From Anaerolineae bacterium (lineage in GTDB: Bacteria > Chloroflexota > Anaerolineae > Promineifilales > Promineifilaceae), in contig SLGK01000042.1 in assembly GCA_007123775.1 (NCBI GenBank), positions 1-64,000 of the forward strand: a DNA stretch of 64,000 nucleotides, read 5' to 3'. How positions within the stretch are numbered: position 1 is the first letter of the stretch; each line of letters begins with the position of its first letter. Of this stretch, positions 27,188 through 36,287 are shown one piece after another. The notes under the pieces were generated by a model. It was not told the DNA's origin and made no database searches. It saw only the letters and a program-made list of their open reading frames with translations. Made by a program: the position numbers and the translations under genes.

Positions 27188-29980
27188 ATGATAAACCAGC
27201 GACGACTTGATGGCATTGCGTAAATTCTCCGCATGAGAACGAGACGGATTGGGACGGCCGTATTTGGCCATCATGGAACGAGGTTGGGTGTTGGTCTGGT
27301 TGGCGGGCGTCAGGGGATCGATCATTAGATAATCGCTGCCGTCCGGCGTGCGCTTGACCAGGACCACCCAGTGCTGCACGTGGTTACTGGTGTTGGGTTC
27401 ATTGTCCACCTGGGCCAGGACGATATTGCCCGCCGCCAGCTCGGTGTCAATACGCTCAATCGGGTCGCGCCCGGTCCAAATGCTGTGTTCAATCCGGCTG
27501 TTCTCCCAGGAGCGCAGGTTGCCTTTGTGCTGTAGACCAGCGATCAGTTGGGGGGCGGCGAACTGAATGGCCGATCCCACAATGGCCTGATTGCCCTGGT
27601 TGCGTACGCGCTGGTTCATCTCTTTAGGGTCGATACGTGTGCCAAAGGCAGAGAGGCCCATGGCCATGCAGGTCAACAGACAGCCCCAGGAGCCGATCGT
27701 TTCCTCCCCAAATCCCAGTTTGTCGCCCGACCAGGCGGAATCAAGTTGGGAATACCAGAGAGATGAGTCGTTGAGTAAGCGGTCGAGGGCTGTATTGTGG
27801 CCAGGCGTAACAGAAACGGCCGTGGTGGAGACAATCGTGACCCATAAAGCATCGCCGAACCAGTCGTTCCGGTCATCCTGCATACGCCACAGCGTTTTGT
27901 ACACCGTGGGCTGGCCGTTGCGGGCCGGGGGGGCGGTCATGGGAATGGTCAGGGTGACGGTTTCACCCGGTTTGGCGTTGGGGACCTGGTGGCTGACCAG
28001 GCCGCGAGCCATCGGCAAATCTCCCTCAATGTAGTTGAGACGGAAGCCATCCCCCCAGTGGCGGCTGCCCGTGTTTCTGACTAGCCACTGCTTGTCAAAG
28101 TCGGTACCGGCCACCAGGCGCGTGTTATCGGCAATGGTGTGGTCGGCCACGAAGACCATATCGGCCGCCCGTACGCCCGTACCGGCCGTAGGGGCGGGGA
28201 TGGTGGTGATTTCTTGAAACACAAAACCGAGCCGCTTATCCTGAGGATCGCGCAGTTCCCACTGGCTGCGATAGGTGCGGCCGGCCGCAGCGGGCGCGGT
28301 CATATCTAGCTTAATGGTGGTGGTCTGACCGGGCCGCAGCCTGGTGAAGTCGGCCACCTCGGTCAGCTGGTAGCGCGTCTGGCCAGTCATAGGGGCCGGA
28401 TTGGGGCCAGTAGGTAAGTAGACAAAGCTGTAGCGCTCGTCCCAGTTGGTGTTGCCGCTGTTTTTGAAGGTCCACTGGCTGGTAAAGGTGGAGCCGGTAG
28501 GAACGGCGTTGTGGTTGGTCAGGCTGGTGGCAAAGGAAAGGAATTGGGCATCCGGCCTGGGGACAGCCGGTTCTTCAGCGTCGGGGGGCGGTGGTGGTGG
28601 GGGTGTGGACGGCCGTTCCTGATTCTTCATCGCCTCAAAGGCAGCGTAGATATGGGCTTTGGGCTGGTTGTCAATGGTGTTGACCCCGGCATTCCGCATC
28701 AGGTCGGTCCAGCCGAACCAGATGAGCGCGGCCACGTAGTCGTTGAAGTTGGTGGCCAGCTCCTCGGTCACTTCGCGCATGTAGGTGGCGATACTCTGGT
28801 AATGCTCTGGCCCGATGTGGCTGTCGGCGGCCACGCCCACCTCGGTAATCCAGAGGGGCAGGTTAGGGAAGGCGTTTTTGAACTGGTTGAGCGCATCCCC
28901 CAAACGGCCGATACTGCCAAAGTTGAAGAAGGGGGTTGTGACGAAACGGCCGTAGGGATGGTAAGCCATAGCGTCCACCGGCAGGCTGCCCCCTAGCGCC
29001 TGCTGCACCTGTTGGGCGTAGGGGATGGCGTCGTTGGGACCCGTTTTGAGGCCGCCAAAGACCATTTTGGCCCCCGGATGGGCGGCGCGAATACCGGCTA
29101 CCGCCTTGTCCAAAACCTGGGCATAGTTAGCCGGGGCGATGCCAATGGCCGAGGGGTTGGGGTTGCCGGCATCGCTGCCAAAGCCGCTGTCTTGCTCATT
29201 GTAAATCTGGTAGGCAACCTTGTCGCCAAATTCGGCGCACATGCGGGCCACGCGGCCGCATTCCCGGCCAAAGGCTGCGGCGTAATCAGCCCAGCCGCCG
29301 TTGTCCCAGGGCCCATTGCCCCAGAAGGTGTCCTGATGCAAGATAATCAGAGAACCGATCCCGGCGCTGGCGTAGCTCTGGATGATGTGGCGGTAGCGCT
29401 GTTGGTAAGCTTCCTCAGGCGTTATGCCTTCGCGTGAGGCCCAGAAGACGTAGCGCACCCAATTAAGGCCGGTCAGTCGATCCACGTCCAGCGGATGGCC
29501 GCCAGGGTTGGGATTGACGTTCATGCCAAACTGGACCGTGTCCGCCGCAGGGGTCGTTCGCGGCGTGGGGGCCACTACAGGGGCCACGACAGAAGCCACG
29601 ACGCCGATGCGGAGCCAGTGGGTGTGGCTGCGTGCCTGGCCGTTTTGCTGTATTTGCCAGTGAAAGGCGTAAGCACCGGCCTGGGTGGGGGCCACCAGGT
29701 TAAAACGAATCTGGACGGTGGTGCCAGGGTGGATTTCCGGCCGGCCGGTCATTTCTTGGAGGGTGATGGTGGCTGGTGCGCCCATAGGATGGGCCACGGC
29801 CGTTTCCGTATCAGATGTGTTGGTCTCTACATAGACGATTTGCAGGTTGCCCGGCCAAACCTCGCCGCTTGTGTTGCGCAGCGTCCAGGTGCCGGTGAAC
29901 TGCTGACCGGGCTGCATATTGTTGAAGTTGGCCACGCTGTTAGTGAATTGGACCATCTGGTAGGTAAGTGGGTTGCTCAT
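27176..29980 (-). CDS. Multidomain NBR1-Ig / glycoside-hydrolase-like / peptidase C39-like protein
   Basis: The 934-residue protein has at least five modules. Residues about 8-130: an NBR1-type Ig domain (FTGTWTLRNTSGEVWP). Residues about 150-450: a TIM-barrel glycosidase-like domain with candidate catalytic Glu near 262 (QIYNEQDS) and near 377 (LWITEVGV). A proline run follows, then two more NBR1-like Ig domains at about 470-580 and 600-715 (QWTFKNSGNTNWD, QWLVRNTGSRHWGD). The C-terminus (about 735-930) is papain-like C39-type with Cys near 763 (GSWGCLLTC), His in HWVVLVKR and Asp in MIDPL. There is no signal peptide, so the site of action is unclear. AGGAG precedes the ATG. A role in surface glycan or peptide processing is inference. 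Confidence 0.75.
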   Translation of the reverse strand: MSNPLTYQMVQFTNSVANFNNMQPGQQFTGTWTLRNTSGEVWPGNLQIVYVETNTSDTETAVAHPMGAPATITLQEMTGRPEIHPGTTVQIRFNLVAPTQAGAYAFHWQIQQNGQARSHTHWLRIGVVASVVAPVVAPTPRTTPAADTVQFGMNVNPNPGGHPLDVDRLTGLNWVRYVFWASREGITPEEAYQQRYRHIIQSYASAGIGSLIILHQDTFWGNGPWDNGGWADYAAAFGRECGRVARMCAEFGDKVAYQIYNEQDSGFGSDAGNPNPSAIGIAPANYAQVLDKAVAGIRAAHPGAKMVFGGLKTGPNDAIPYAQQVQQALGGSLPVDAMAYHPYGRFVTTPFFNFGSIGRLGDALNQFKNAFPNLPLWITEVGVAADSHIGPEHYQSIATYMREVTEELATNFNDYVAALIWFGWTDLMRNAGVNTIDNQPKAHIYAAFEAMKNQERPSTPPPPPPPDAEEPAVPRPDAQFLSFATSLTNHNAVPTGSTFTSQWTFKNSGNTNWDERYSFVYLPTGPNPAPMTGQTRYQLTEVADFTRLRPGQTTTIKLDMTAPAAAGRTYRSQWELRDPQDKRLGFVFQEITTIPAPTAGTGVRAADMVFVADHTIADNTRLVAGTDFDKQWLVRNTGSRHWGDGFRLNYIEGDLPMARGLVSHQVPNAKPGETVTLTIPMTAPPARNGQPTVYKTLWRMQDDRNDWFGDALWVTIVSTTAVSVTPGHNTALDRLLNDSSLWYSQLDSAWSGDKLGFGEETIGSWGCLLTCMAMGLSAFGTRIDPKEMNQRVRNQGNQAIVGSAIQFAAPQLIAGLQHKGNLRSWENSRIEHSIWTGRDPIERIDTELAAGNIVLAQVDNEPNTSNHVQHWVVLVKRTPDGSDYLMIDPLTPANQTNTQPRSMMAKYGRPNPSRSHAENLRNAIKSSLVYHKPA

Positions 29981-30112
29981 CGGGTTCTCCTCGTGTAAAT
30001 AGCGACGAAGTACACAAATTTCAGGAATTCGTGTTCATCCGTGAAACTCGTGGGTCACAGTTTATGTCATTGGGCCGGTGGCTGTCAACCACCAATTTCA
30101 CCTGTCTTTGCG

Positions 30113-31012
30113 TCACGTCTTTGCCTGTGTGTCCGCGTGTAATAGCGTGGCGCGACACCATTGGTGTAAAGGAGGATCGTCTTGGGCAAAAGACCAGAAG
30201 GCGGCCAGCCAGCGGCGGGTGGGCTGATAATGTTGGGCCAAACCGCGCTCAGCCAGCCATGCCTGGGCCAGTTGGCGATCTTGCTCAGTGGCGGTGGGGG
30301 TGATGGGCGGGTCAAGGTAAACGGCCGCTGCCACCGGGTCCAGCCGCGCATCGCCCATAATGGCCACCACGCCGAAGTCGAGAACGGCCGTTATCTCTCC
30401 CGCCTCATTTGCCAGCATATTGCCAGGAAAGGCGTCCAGATGGACCAATACGGGCACGTCCGGTTCCGGCAGGGCGTTGGCCAGCGCGGTAGCTGAGACA
30501 TGGGCAAAATCGGCCCCGGCTGCGGCCAGATTGCGAGCGGCTCGCCGGGCCAGATAGTCGCGGTAGGTGGCCGTGCGCATGGCGTCCGGTCCGTCTAGCA
30601 GTTCCCCGTACCAGGGGCGGACTATGCCAAGCCGGTGAATGGCCGCTGCTGCTTCCAGGTAGGCTACGATGAGCCGCTTGCGGTTGGGGCCACGCACTTC
30701 GGCCAGCAGATCAATTAACGGCCGTCCTGCCAACCGCTGCTCAATCGTAACTAAATGCCCGCCAACCGCTCGTTTGTCTAGCACGGTGGGAATAGCAAAG
30801 GGAACCCGGTCAGCGTTGACGGCCATTTCCCGGAGCAGGGAGATACGGCCGTTGACTCCCTCTACTACTGTACCTGGCCGATAAACACGAGCCACCCGCG
30901 CCCCATCCAGCGCATATACCCAGGTTTCACCTCCCTGACCCAGCAGCGCGTCTGGGCCAATGCCCAAAGCGTACAAAACAGGATCGGGTGCCACACGAGC
31001 AGCTTCCTTCAT
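30113..31012 (-). CDS. Aminoglycoside phosphotransferase (APH)-family kinase
   Basis: A 299-residue protein with the APH/choline-kinase fold. The nucleotide loop is GQGGETWVYALDG near residues 25-37, the catalytic loop is VLVHLDAFPGNML (a variant of HGDxxxxN, with Asp and Asn kept) and the metal-binding loop is AVLDFGV. Members phosphorylate small molecules or sugars. Nothing indicates antibiotic resistance specifically. AAGGAA precedes the ATG. The C-terminal residues (DTQAKT) lie close to a repeat-like phrase, and the region 30000-30060 upstream of the next gene holds a TTCGTGTTCATCCGTG phrase. Confidence 0.75.
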   Translation of the reverse strand: MKEAARVAPDPVLYALGIGPDALLGQGGETWVYALDGARVARVYRPGTVVEGVNGRISLLREMAVNADRVPFAIPTVLDKRAVGGHLVTIEQRLAGRPLIDLLAEVRGPNRKRLIVAYLEAAAAIHRLGIVRPWYGELLDGPDAMRTATYRDYLARRAARNLAAAGADFAHVSATALANALPEPDVPVLVHLDAFPGNMLANEAGEITAVLDFGVVAIMGDARLDPVAAAVYLDPPITPTATEQDRQLAQAWLAERGLAQHYQPTRRWLAAFWSFAQDDPPLHQWCRATLLHADTQAKT

Positions 31013-31070
31013 CTGTTCCTTTACCTATTTGTATCAAATCCGTATACGACGTCATTTCACCTTTTCTAGC

Positions 31071-31823
31071 TTACGTCTTTTCGTGGCCCCAGTTGGCCAG
31101 CCAGCGGTCGGTGTGGGGCATACCGCTGGCGCGGGTGATCTCGGCCACGCGCCTGGTATTGTAAGGTACGCGGTGTAGTTGGATGGTGATACGGCCGTTT
31201 TCCCACCGAACCAGCCCATACTCTGCCCCATGGGGTCGCCGGATGGTGCCGTCCGGCGTGAACTCGTGGGGCACGCCAACGCTGCCGGGATTGACGAGCC
31301 AGGATTGGTGGAACCGGCGCACCAGTTGGGCATGGGTGTGACCACCAGCCAGGACGGTGGCCGTGTGACCGGCTAAAAATTTGGCCAGGTCTTCGTCCGG
31401 CGTCATGGCCTGAATGATGTCGTCATAGGAGCGCGGCGAGCCGTGGTAGCAGAGAACCTCTACGTCTGCGGCCAGGGAGATGGTTATGATGGGCTGGAAC
31501 GTTTGCAGGAATTGGCGGTGAACGGCCGTGATCTGTGCCGCGCCCCACAGTTCAACCTCATTAATAAAATTGGTTTGCTCATCTCGTTCAGGATGAGGCT
31601 GCGGGTCCAACAGCCAGGCATCGGTGTTGCCCATAACCACCGGGATGGCCAGTACCTGCAGCCGGTCCAGAACGGCAGCGGGCTGCGGTCCGAAAACGGC
31701 TACATCTCCCAGGCAAACCATATTGGCAACGCCGAGGCGATCCAGGTCGGCCAGGACCGCTTCCAAGGCAGTCAAATTGCCGTGAATGTCAGACAAAAGA
31801 GCCAGCGTTTTCGTTTCGTTCAT
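31071..31823 (-). CDS. Metallophosphoesterase (YfcE-like)
   Basis: About 250 residues. The five metal motifs are present in order: SDIHGN (residues 11-16), GDVAVFG, GNTD, the HGSPRSYDD His motif, and GHTHAQL followed by NPGSVGVP. This places it among YfcE/MJ0936-type phosphodiesterases that act on cyclic nucleotides or phosphodiesters in the cytoplasm. An upstream ATG 15 codons earlier would fall beside a fold-back, so the ATG at 31823 is preferred. It lies between the APH-like kinase and a hypothetical protein on the same strand, with no obvious shared pathway. Confidence 0.85.
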   Translation of the reverse strand: MNETKTLALLSDIHGNLTALEAVLADLDRLGVANMVCLGDVAVFGPQPAAVLDRLQVLAIPVVMGNTDAWLLDPQPHPERDEQTNFINEVELWGAAQITAVHRQFLQTFQPIITISLAADVEVLCYHGSPRSYDDIIQAMTPDEDLAKFLAGHTATVLAGGHTHAQLVRRFHQSWLVNPGSVGVPHEFTPDGTIRRPHGAEYGLVRWENGRITIQLHRVPYNTRRVAEITRASGMPHTDRWLANWGHEKT

Positions 31824-31871
31824 GGTGATTGTCTGCCGCCAGGACGCGAAGGTTTGTTCTGAGTTCACTGA

Positions 31872-31932
31872 AGACCTGCGAGGTTTTGACTCCCGTTTAT
31901 TGCGACACTCCTGGCGTAAACCTCGCAGGTCT
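31872..31932. repeat. Fold-back AGACCTGCGAGGTTT, perfect arms
   Basis: Perfect 15-base inverted arms (31872-31886 and 31918-31932) flank a 31-base loop. It lies between the metallophosphoesterase and the next gene. The in-frame copy at 1623-1670 is of the same class. Confidence 0.85.
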
Positions 31933-31939
31933 GCTTATT

Positions 31940-33631
31940 TTACCCCAGCCCCGTTTTCGCCTGTTCCTTTTTAGCCCAGTTGCGAATCGCTTTGGATTCA
32001 TCCTGAAGGGCCTGATCCAGATATTTGTGGCCGAACAGCGTCACCGATGCTCTGAAGAAGGCGTGGCGCGTTTGGTAAGCCCCGTTTTTTATGCCTTGCT
32101 CAACATAATGTTGTATGTCATCTTGGGGTAGTTGGTCCTTAAATTCAACCAGCGCATCGGCTATGCCCTGATGAACCAGGCTGGCATCTATTTCGCTGTT
32201 CCAATAAAGGGCGGTCAACTGGTCCAGCGATTCGCCCAGGCGCACCAGTTCGGGGATAGCCAATCGCTTAAGGTAAGGGGGTGTGTAGGTTATGCTGCCC
32301 AACTGCTGCCGAATGAAAAAGAGCGGGTCTTCATACATTGACTGAATGGTTTCGACATGCGCTTCTAAAAATTCCAGTTCATCTTCGGTGGGGGTGATGC
32401 CGGCTTGCTCGTAAAGGGCCAGTAATTTTTCGATGTCGCCACTGTTTTGGGCATCCGACATTTGCCAGGCCAGCGGTGCCCTGCCCACCGACTTTTGACC
32501 GTTGAGCCAGATGTGCAGCAGTTGTTTTTTAGTATCATCGGAAACATCGCTGGCGCACCAGGTGGCGGCCAGGGCTTTGCCCCAACTGTGATGGACCTCA
32601 TGGCACATGGTGCTGAAACGCCAGAACCACCAGAGCAGCTCATCTTCTTCCACCTCTTTTTGCCGCACGAGCCATGCCAGCAAGTCAACCAGTTCTGACT
32701 TGTTAGACAGGTCTTCTAGCCAGTTGTATGAGCCAAACAGGCCTCTCTGGGCATAGTCTAGCGTAAAGAGCAGCAGACTATAGACGGGCATGACGAGCAT
32801 CCCTTCACGGGCCAAAAAGGCGAGCATGTTGACCAGTCCAAAGGGGATACCATATTCCTCTTGAGGGTCCATTTCGTCCAGCGCGTATTGGCACAGTTTA
32901 ATTTTGGTCAGACGGCTGATTTTGGGGTTGTTTAGTACCTCTACCAGCGCATAGCCAAAAATAAAGGGAAAAGCCAACTGATATTTCATGAAGGCGCTGA
33001 CCGGCAGGTTATCGGTGAATCCGTGATCCTCGTTATAGGCATGTCTGCTCTGGCGCAGGGTCCGCAGGAGTCGTTTCCGTTGATCATCGGGTATTTGCAG
33101 TCGATCTGCCAGTTCATCAAAGTCAAATATGCCCCAGTGGGCATCATCCTCGTCCTCTTCGTCATATTCATCATAATCGTCGTCATCAAAGATAAGTGAC
33201 AACTCCTCCTCTTCGATGAATTCTTCAACCAGATCGTCAAAGTCGAGGTCCGGCGCGTCGTCATAATAATCATTCATTTCGACGACAAAGGAGGGGGCGG
33301 ACAGGAAGTTAGGGGTTACGCCCTGCTCGCGCAGCCGTTGGCAAAAGGCGTCGAACCAATCATCCTCTTTGTCGCGGGCGCGGCGGGGTTGCAGGGCTTT
33401 GGCCTCTAGCTCCATGCAAGACCAGTCTTCGCCCGTTTCGATCCAGCTGGCGATGACCCAGCCGGGGATGGCGTCGATGGTGGGTTTGTCCCAGCGGACC
33501 AGGTAGTCGTTTTCTTGTACCTGGCCCACGATACGGCCGCTCCACTGACCAATATCCAGGTCAAACGGCTCATATTTTGTGCCGCTCTTGACGGTTACTG
33601 GGGTGTTGGGTGTAAGCAGTTGTCGTGACAT
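31940..33631 (-). CDS. Uncharacterised acidic protein
   Basis: The 563-residue protein has three visible parts: an N-terminal 75 residues with small beta-barrel character (VKSGTKYEPFDLDIGQWSGRI, VRWDKPTIDAIPGWVI), an extremely acidic linker at about residues 115-165 (DDDDYDEYDEEDEDD), and a helical C-terminal half rich in Trp and Leu (LLWWFWRFSTMCHEVHHSW) that resembles HEAT-like repeats. No signal peptide or catalytic motif is evident, although CHEVHHSW could be a metal site. AGGAGG precedes the ATG. The family is not recognised. Confidence 0.7.
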   Translation of the reverse strand: MSRQLLTPNTPVTVKSGTKYEPFDLDIGQWSGRIVGQVQENDYLVRWDKPTIDAIPGWVIASWIETGEDWSCMELEAKALQPRRARDKEDDWFDAFCQRLREQGVTPNFLSAPSFVVEMNDYYDDAPDLDFDDLVEEFIEEEELSLIFDDDDYDEYDEEDEDDAHWGIFDFDELADRLQIPDDQRKRLLRTLRQSRHAYNEDHGFTDNLPVSAFMKYQLAFPFIFGYALVEVLNNPKISRLTKIKLCQYALDEMDPQEEYGIPFGLVNMLAFLAREGMLVMPVYSLLLFTLDYAQRGLFGSYNWLEDLSNKSELVDLLAWLVRQKEVEEDELLWWFWRFSTMCHEVHHSWGKALAATWCASDVSDDTKKQLLHIWLNGQKSVGRAPLAWQMSDAQNSGDIEKLLALYEQAGITPTEDELEFLEAHVETIQSMYEDPLFFIRQQLGSITYTPPYLKRLAIPELVRLGESLDQLTALYWNSEIDASLVHQGIADALVEFKDQLPQDDIQHYVEQGIKNGAYQTRHAFFRASVTLFGHKYLDQALQDESKAIRNWAKKEQAKTGLG

Positions 33632-33648
33632 GATTTGCCTCCTCTTTG

Positions 33649-34545
33649 CTACTGATAACGAAAAACGGTCTCTGTGCGGTCAGCAACCGCATCCGTGACC
33701 TTTTGGCGGTGTTGGCGAACGCAGTTTTCCGGCGGCTGATCGGGTGGATGATAGGCTATGTTGGCCGTGTCTTGGGGCTGATTGTGCGGGGCAACGGCCG
33801 TAAACATCAGCACCATCTCCGCCTCATTCTCCGTGACGTAAACGCCGGTCAGGTCCTCTAGTTGGATGGTCAGCCCGGTCTGCTGTTGGGTGCGGGCAAC
33901 GGCCGTTTCCCACGGCGCTTCATCCTTACCACAAGGACCACCCGGCAGCCCCCAACGGCCGTCCGCCTGTTTGACCCACAGAATTTCATCAGGCTCCTTT
34001 CGTATAGCCACATGCGCGGCCACGCGCCAGGGCGGAGCCGGCACAAAAGGGGCTTCTCCGCGCCAGCGGCGCCGCAAATTTTTCCACGGATAGACAACGC
34101 GCTGGATAATCAGCTTGCCGAGCCGGCCCCAAACCGACAGCTTCTGCCGCTTCCAGATGGGTGGGCCGCCCTGATGGTGCCACGCTTCCAGCACGCGCTC
34201 TCGCTGGATGTTGATCAACGAACGTGGCAGGGGATCGACGCTAAAAAAGCCCACCTGGAGCGATTCGGGCGACGTTTGTAGCTGTCCCCCGCGTTGGATG
34301 CAGCGAAACGTAAAATTCAGCATGGGCATATCGGCCGTCCACTGCCAGAAGTAAAGGCCGGTCAGACGCACCGGTAGGGCCATCAGGCCCGTCTCTTCCC
34401 GAATCTCGCGGGCGGCGTTGTCGGTAGGCAGTTCGCCCGCCTCAATGCCGCCGCCGGGCGGGGCCAGCGTGCGCGTGTCGTCCCGCTGAATCATCAGGAC
34501 GTGGCCGTACTCGTTGATGACAATGCCGTTGGTAGATAGTTTCAT
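33649..34545 (-). CDS. Double-Nudix protein, second domain catalytically degenerate
   Basis: About 298 residues with two Nudix folds. The first has a normal box, GGGIEAGE-(x)7-REIREETG, near residues 31-53. The second (about residues 170-280) keeps the fold (ADGRWGLPGGPCG) but reads RTQQQTG where REXXEETG is expected, so the metal-binding glutamates are lost. It probably has one active and one regulatory or structural domain. The ATG at 34545 is preferred because the 16 residues before it are encoded by a GTGGCGAGG fold-back. Substrates could be nucleoside triphosphates or damaged nucleotides. The next gene upstream looks like an 8-oxoguanine deaminase, which would fit oxidised-purine handling, but this is inference. 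Confidence 0.8.
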   Translation of the reverse strand: MKLSTNGIVINEYGHVLMIQRDDTRTLAPPGGGIEAGELPTDNAAREIREETGLMALPVRLTGLYFWQWTADMPMLNFTFRCIQRGGQLQTSPESLQVGFFSVDPLPRSLINIQRERVLEAWHHQGGPPIWKRQKLSVWGRLGKLIIQRVVYPWKNLRRRWRGEAPFVPAPPWRVAAHVAIRKEPDEILWVKQADGRWGLPGGPCGKDEAPWETAVARTQQQTGLTIQLEDLTGVYVTENEAEMVLMFTAVAPHNQPQDTANIAYHPPDQPPENCVRQHRQKVTDAVADRTETVFRYQ

Positions 34546-34555
34546 TGTGCAAAAG

Positions 34556-34624
34556 GGCGCAGTGGCGAGGCGGCGCAGTGGCAACCTCGCCACCCCGCCA
34601 CTTCGCCACTCTGCTACCCGGCTA
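34556..34624. repeat. Fold-back of GTGGCGAGGCGGCGCAGTGG class
   Basis: GTGGCGAGGCGGCGCAGTGGC is answered by GCCACCCCGCCACTTCGCC. It separates the double-Nudix gene from the amidohydrolase gene. Confidence 0.7.
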
Positions 34625-36023
34625 TCATCGCCGCCGCAATCTGGTTGTGGCGTTGGCGGATCGGTTCGAGGTCGAGGGTGGTAAGCTGACTACGGCCGTA
34701 TCCATCCGGCTCAACCACTACCTTACCGTTAATAATCGCATAATCGACCCAGGGCGGCTGGCAGAAGACAAGTGCCGACAGCGGGTCGTGCAGTGCCCCG
34801 GCAAACTCAAGACGATTGAGGTTGACGGCGATGCAGTCCGCGCTCATGCCAGGGGCCAGATAGCCAATGTCGTCGCGGCCTAAAACGGCTGCGCCGCCCC
34901 GCGTGGCCAGTTCCAGCGCTTGCCGGGCCGACATAGCCCCGGCGTCCCCCGCAAAGCCGCCGCGCCCACCAGGGGTTTCGCTCAGGTAGCGGGCTGGGGC
35001 CACGCGCTGCAACAGCATTGCCTGCCGCGCTTCGGCCAGCATGTGGCTGCTGTCGTTGGAGGCCGAGCCATCCACGCCCAGGCCGACCGGTACGTTGGCC
35101 GCCCGCCAGGCCAACACGGGAGCGATGCCGCTGGCCAGGCGCATGTTGCTGCACGGGCAGTGGGCTACACCAGTGCCCGTGCGGCCGAAAAGCTCAATCT
35201 CAGGGCTGCTCATATGGACGCAGTGGGCGTGCCACACGTCGTCGCCGGTCCAGCCCAGCGACTCGACGTAGGCGACCGGTCGCTGGCCAAAGGTTGCCAG
35301 GCAAAATTCTTCCTCTTCCAGTGTTTCGGCCAGATGGGTGTGCAGACGGACCTGGTAGCTGCGGGCAAGATCGGCCGTTTCGCGCATCAAATCGGGTGTG
35401 ACGGAAAAGGGGGAACAAGGGGCCAGCACCACGCGCAGCATGGCATGGCGGCTGCCGTCGTGGTAGGTTTCGATCAATCGCTGGCTGTCCCGGAGGATAA
35501 ATGGCTCTTTTTCCGTGACGCGGTCGGGGGGCAGCCCGCCCTGGCTTTCGCCCAATGACATCGACCCCCGCGCCGCATGAAAACGGACGCCAATCTCCTG
35601 GGCGGCTCGAATCTGGCTGTCGAGGGTGCAGTCGTTGGGGTAAATGTACAAATGGTCGCTGCTGGTGGTGCAGCCGGAGAGGGCCAGTTCGGCCAGGCCA
35701 GTCAGGGTGCTGATGTAGATCGCCTCGTCGGTCAGGTTGGCCCAAATGGGGTAGAGGGTTTTGAGCCAGGTGAACAGGTCGGCGTCAGGGGCCAGGGCGC
35801 GGGTCAGCGTTTGATAAAGATGATGGTGCGTGTTGACCAGACCCGGTAGCAAAACGTGGTCGGTGAGGTCGATGATGGTATCGGCCGTGGCGGGTAATTC
35901 GGCCGTTGGTCCTACCTGTTCGATCACATTGTGGCGGACAAACAGGCCACCATCGACGATTTCCCGCCGTTTGTCATCCATTGTGGCCAGTAACCTGGCG
36001 TTTTTGAGTAGTAACGTGGACAT
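34614..36023 (-). CDS. 8-oxoguanine deaminase-like amidohydrolase (TRZ/ATZ family)
   Basis: A 469-residue metal-dependent deaminase. Metal ligands are in LVNTHHHLYQTLTR, HTHLAETLEEE, HAHCVHMSS and GLGVDGSASNDSS. The THHHLYQTLTRA signature together with GLGVDGSASND is characteristic of the 8-oxoguanine deaminase/hydroxyatrazine hydrolase branch, which converts 8-oxoguanine to urate. The ATG has AGGAG close upstream. The gene is followed by the double-Nudix gene and preceded by a fold-back, with tRNA-Leu beyond on the opposite strand. Related deaminases (guanine, S-adenosylhomocysteine) are possible, but the THHHLYQ pattern favours 8-oxoguanine. Confidence 0.8.
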   Translation of the reverse strand: MSTLLLKNARLLATMDDKRREIVDGGLFVRHNVIEQVGPTAELPATADTIIDLTDHVLLPGLVNTHHHLYQTLTRALAPDADLFTWLKTLYPIWANLTDEAIYISTLTGLAELALSGCTTSSDHLYIYPNDCTLDSQIRAAQEIGVRFHAARGSMSLGESQGGLPPDRVTEKEPFILRDSQRLIETYHDGSRHAMLRVVLAPCSPFSVTPDLMRETADLARSYQVRLHTHLAETLEEEEFCLATFGQRPVAYVESLGWTGDDVWHAHCVHMSSPEIELFGRTGTGVAHCPCSNMRLASGIAPVLAWRAANVPVGLGVDGSASNDSSHMLAEARQAMLLQRVAPARYLSETPGGRGGFAGDAGAMSARQALELATRGGAAVLGRDDIGYLAPGMSADCIAVNLNRLEFAGALHDPLSALVFCQPPWVDYAIINGKVVVEPDGYGRSQLTTLDLEPIRQRHNQIAAAMIAG

Positions 36024-36039
36024 AGTTGGTCTCCTCGTG

Positions 36040-36116
36040 CAAAGTTACACAGTGGCGACGTGGCTAAGCTGGCTTGCTGCCACGCCACCTGGCAACCTCG
36101 CCACCTTGCTCCACTT
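36040..36116. repeat. Fold-back of AGTGGCGACGTGGC class
   Basis: AAAGTTACACAGTGGCGACG and CGCCACCTTGCTCCACTTT form imperfect inverted arms, with a second GCCACGCCACC phrase in between. It lies just upstream of the tRNA-Leu promoter. Confidence 0.65.
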
Positions 36117-36134
36117 TAACACTTTCATAATTGC

Positions 36135-36162
36135 TTGGCAACGGATTAGCCATTGGTATAAT
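36135..36162 (+). promoter_or_regulatory. Promoter of tRNA-Leu
   Basis: TTGGCA at 36135-36140 and TATAAT at 36157-36162 are separated by 16 bases, a near-consensus sigma-70 promoter. The predicted start is about six bases before the tRNA. Confidence 0.8.
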
Positions 36163-36174
36163 AGAACCCTGGCT

Positions 36175-36256
36175 GGGGATGTGGCGGAACTGGCAGACGC
36201 GCATGACTTAGAATCATGTGCCGCAAGGCGTGTGGGTTCGAGTCCCTCCATCCCCA
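36175..36256 (+). tRNA. tRNA-Leu (UAG)
   Basis: Eighty-two bases with acceptor stem GGGGATG/CATCCCC, T-loop GGTTCGAGTCC and a seven-base anticodon loop CTTAGAA giving anticodon UAG. The long variable arm (TGCCGCAAGGCG region) is typical of leucine tRNA. CCA is not encoded. A strong hairpin with a T-run follows at 36288. Confidence 0.95.
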
Positions 36257-36287
36257 CTTTCAGACTTAATTTTTTATAAACTCGAAG

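Noticed and set aside
34920-35558. Rightward open frame of 212 codons
   Set aside because: It is antisense to the amidohydrolase, which has all its metal motifs.
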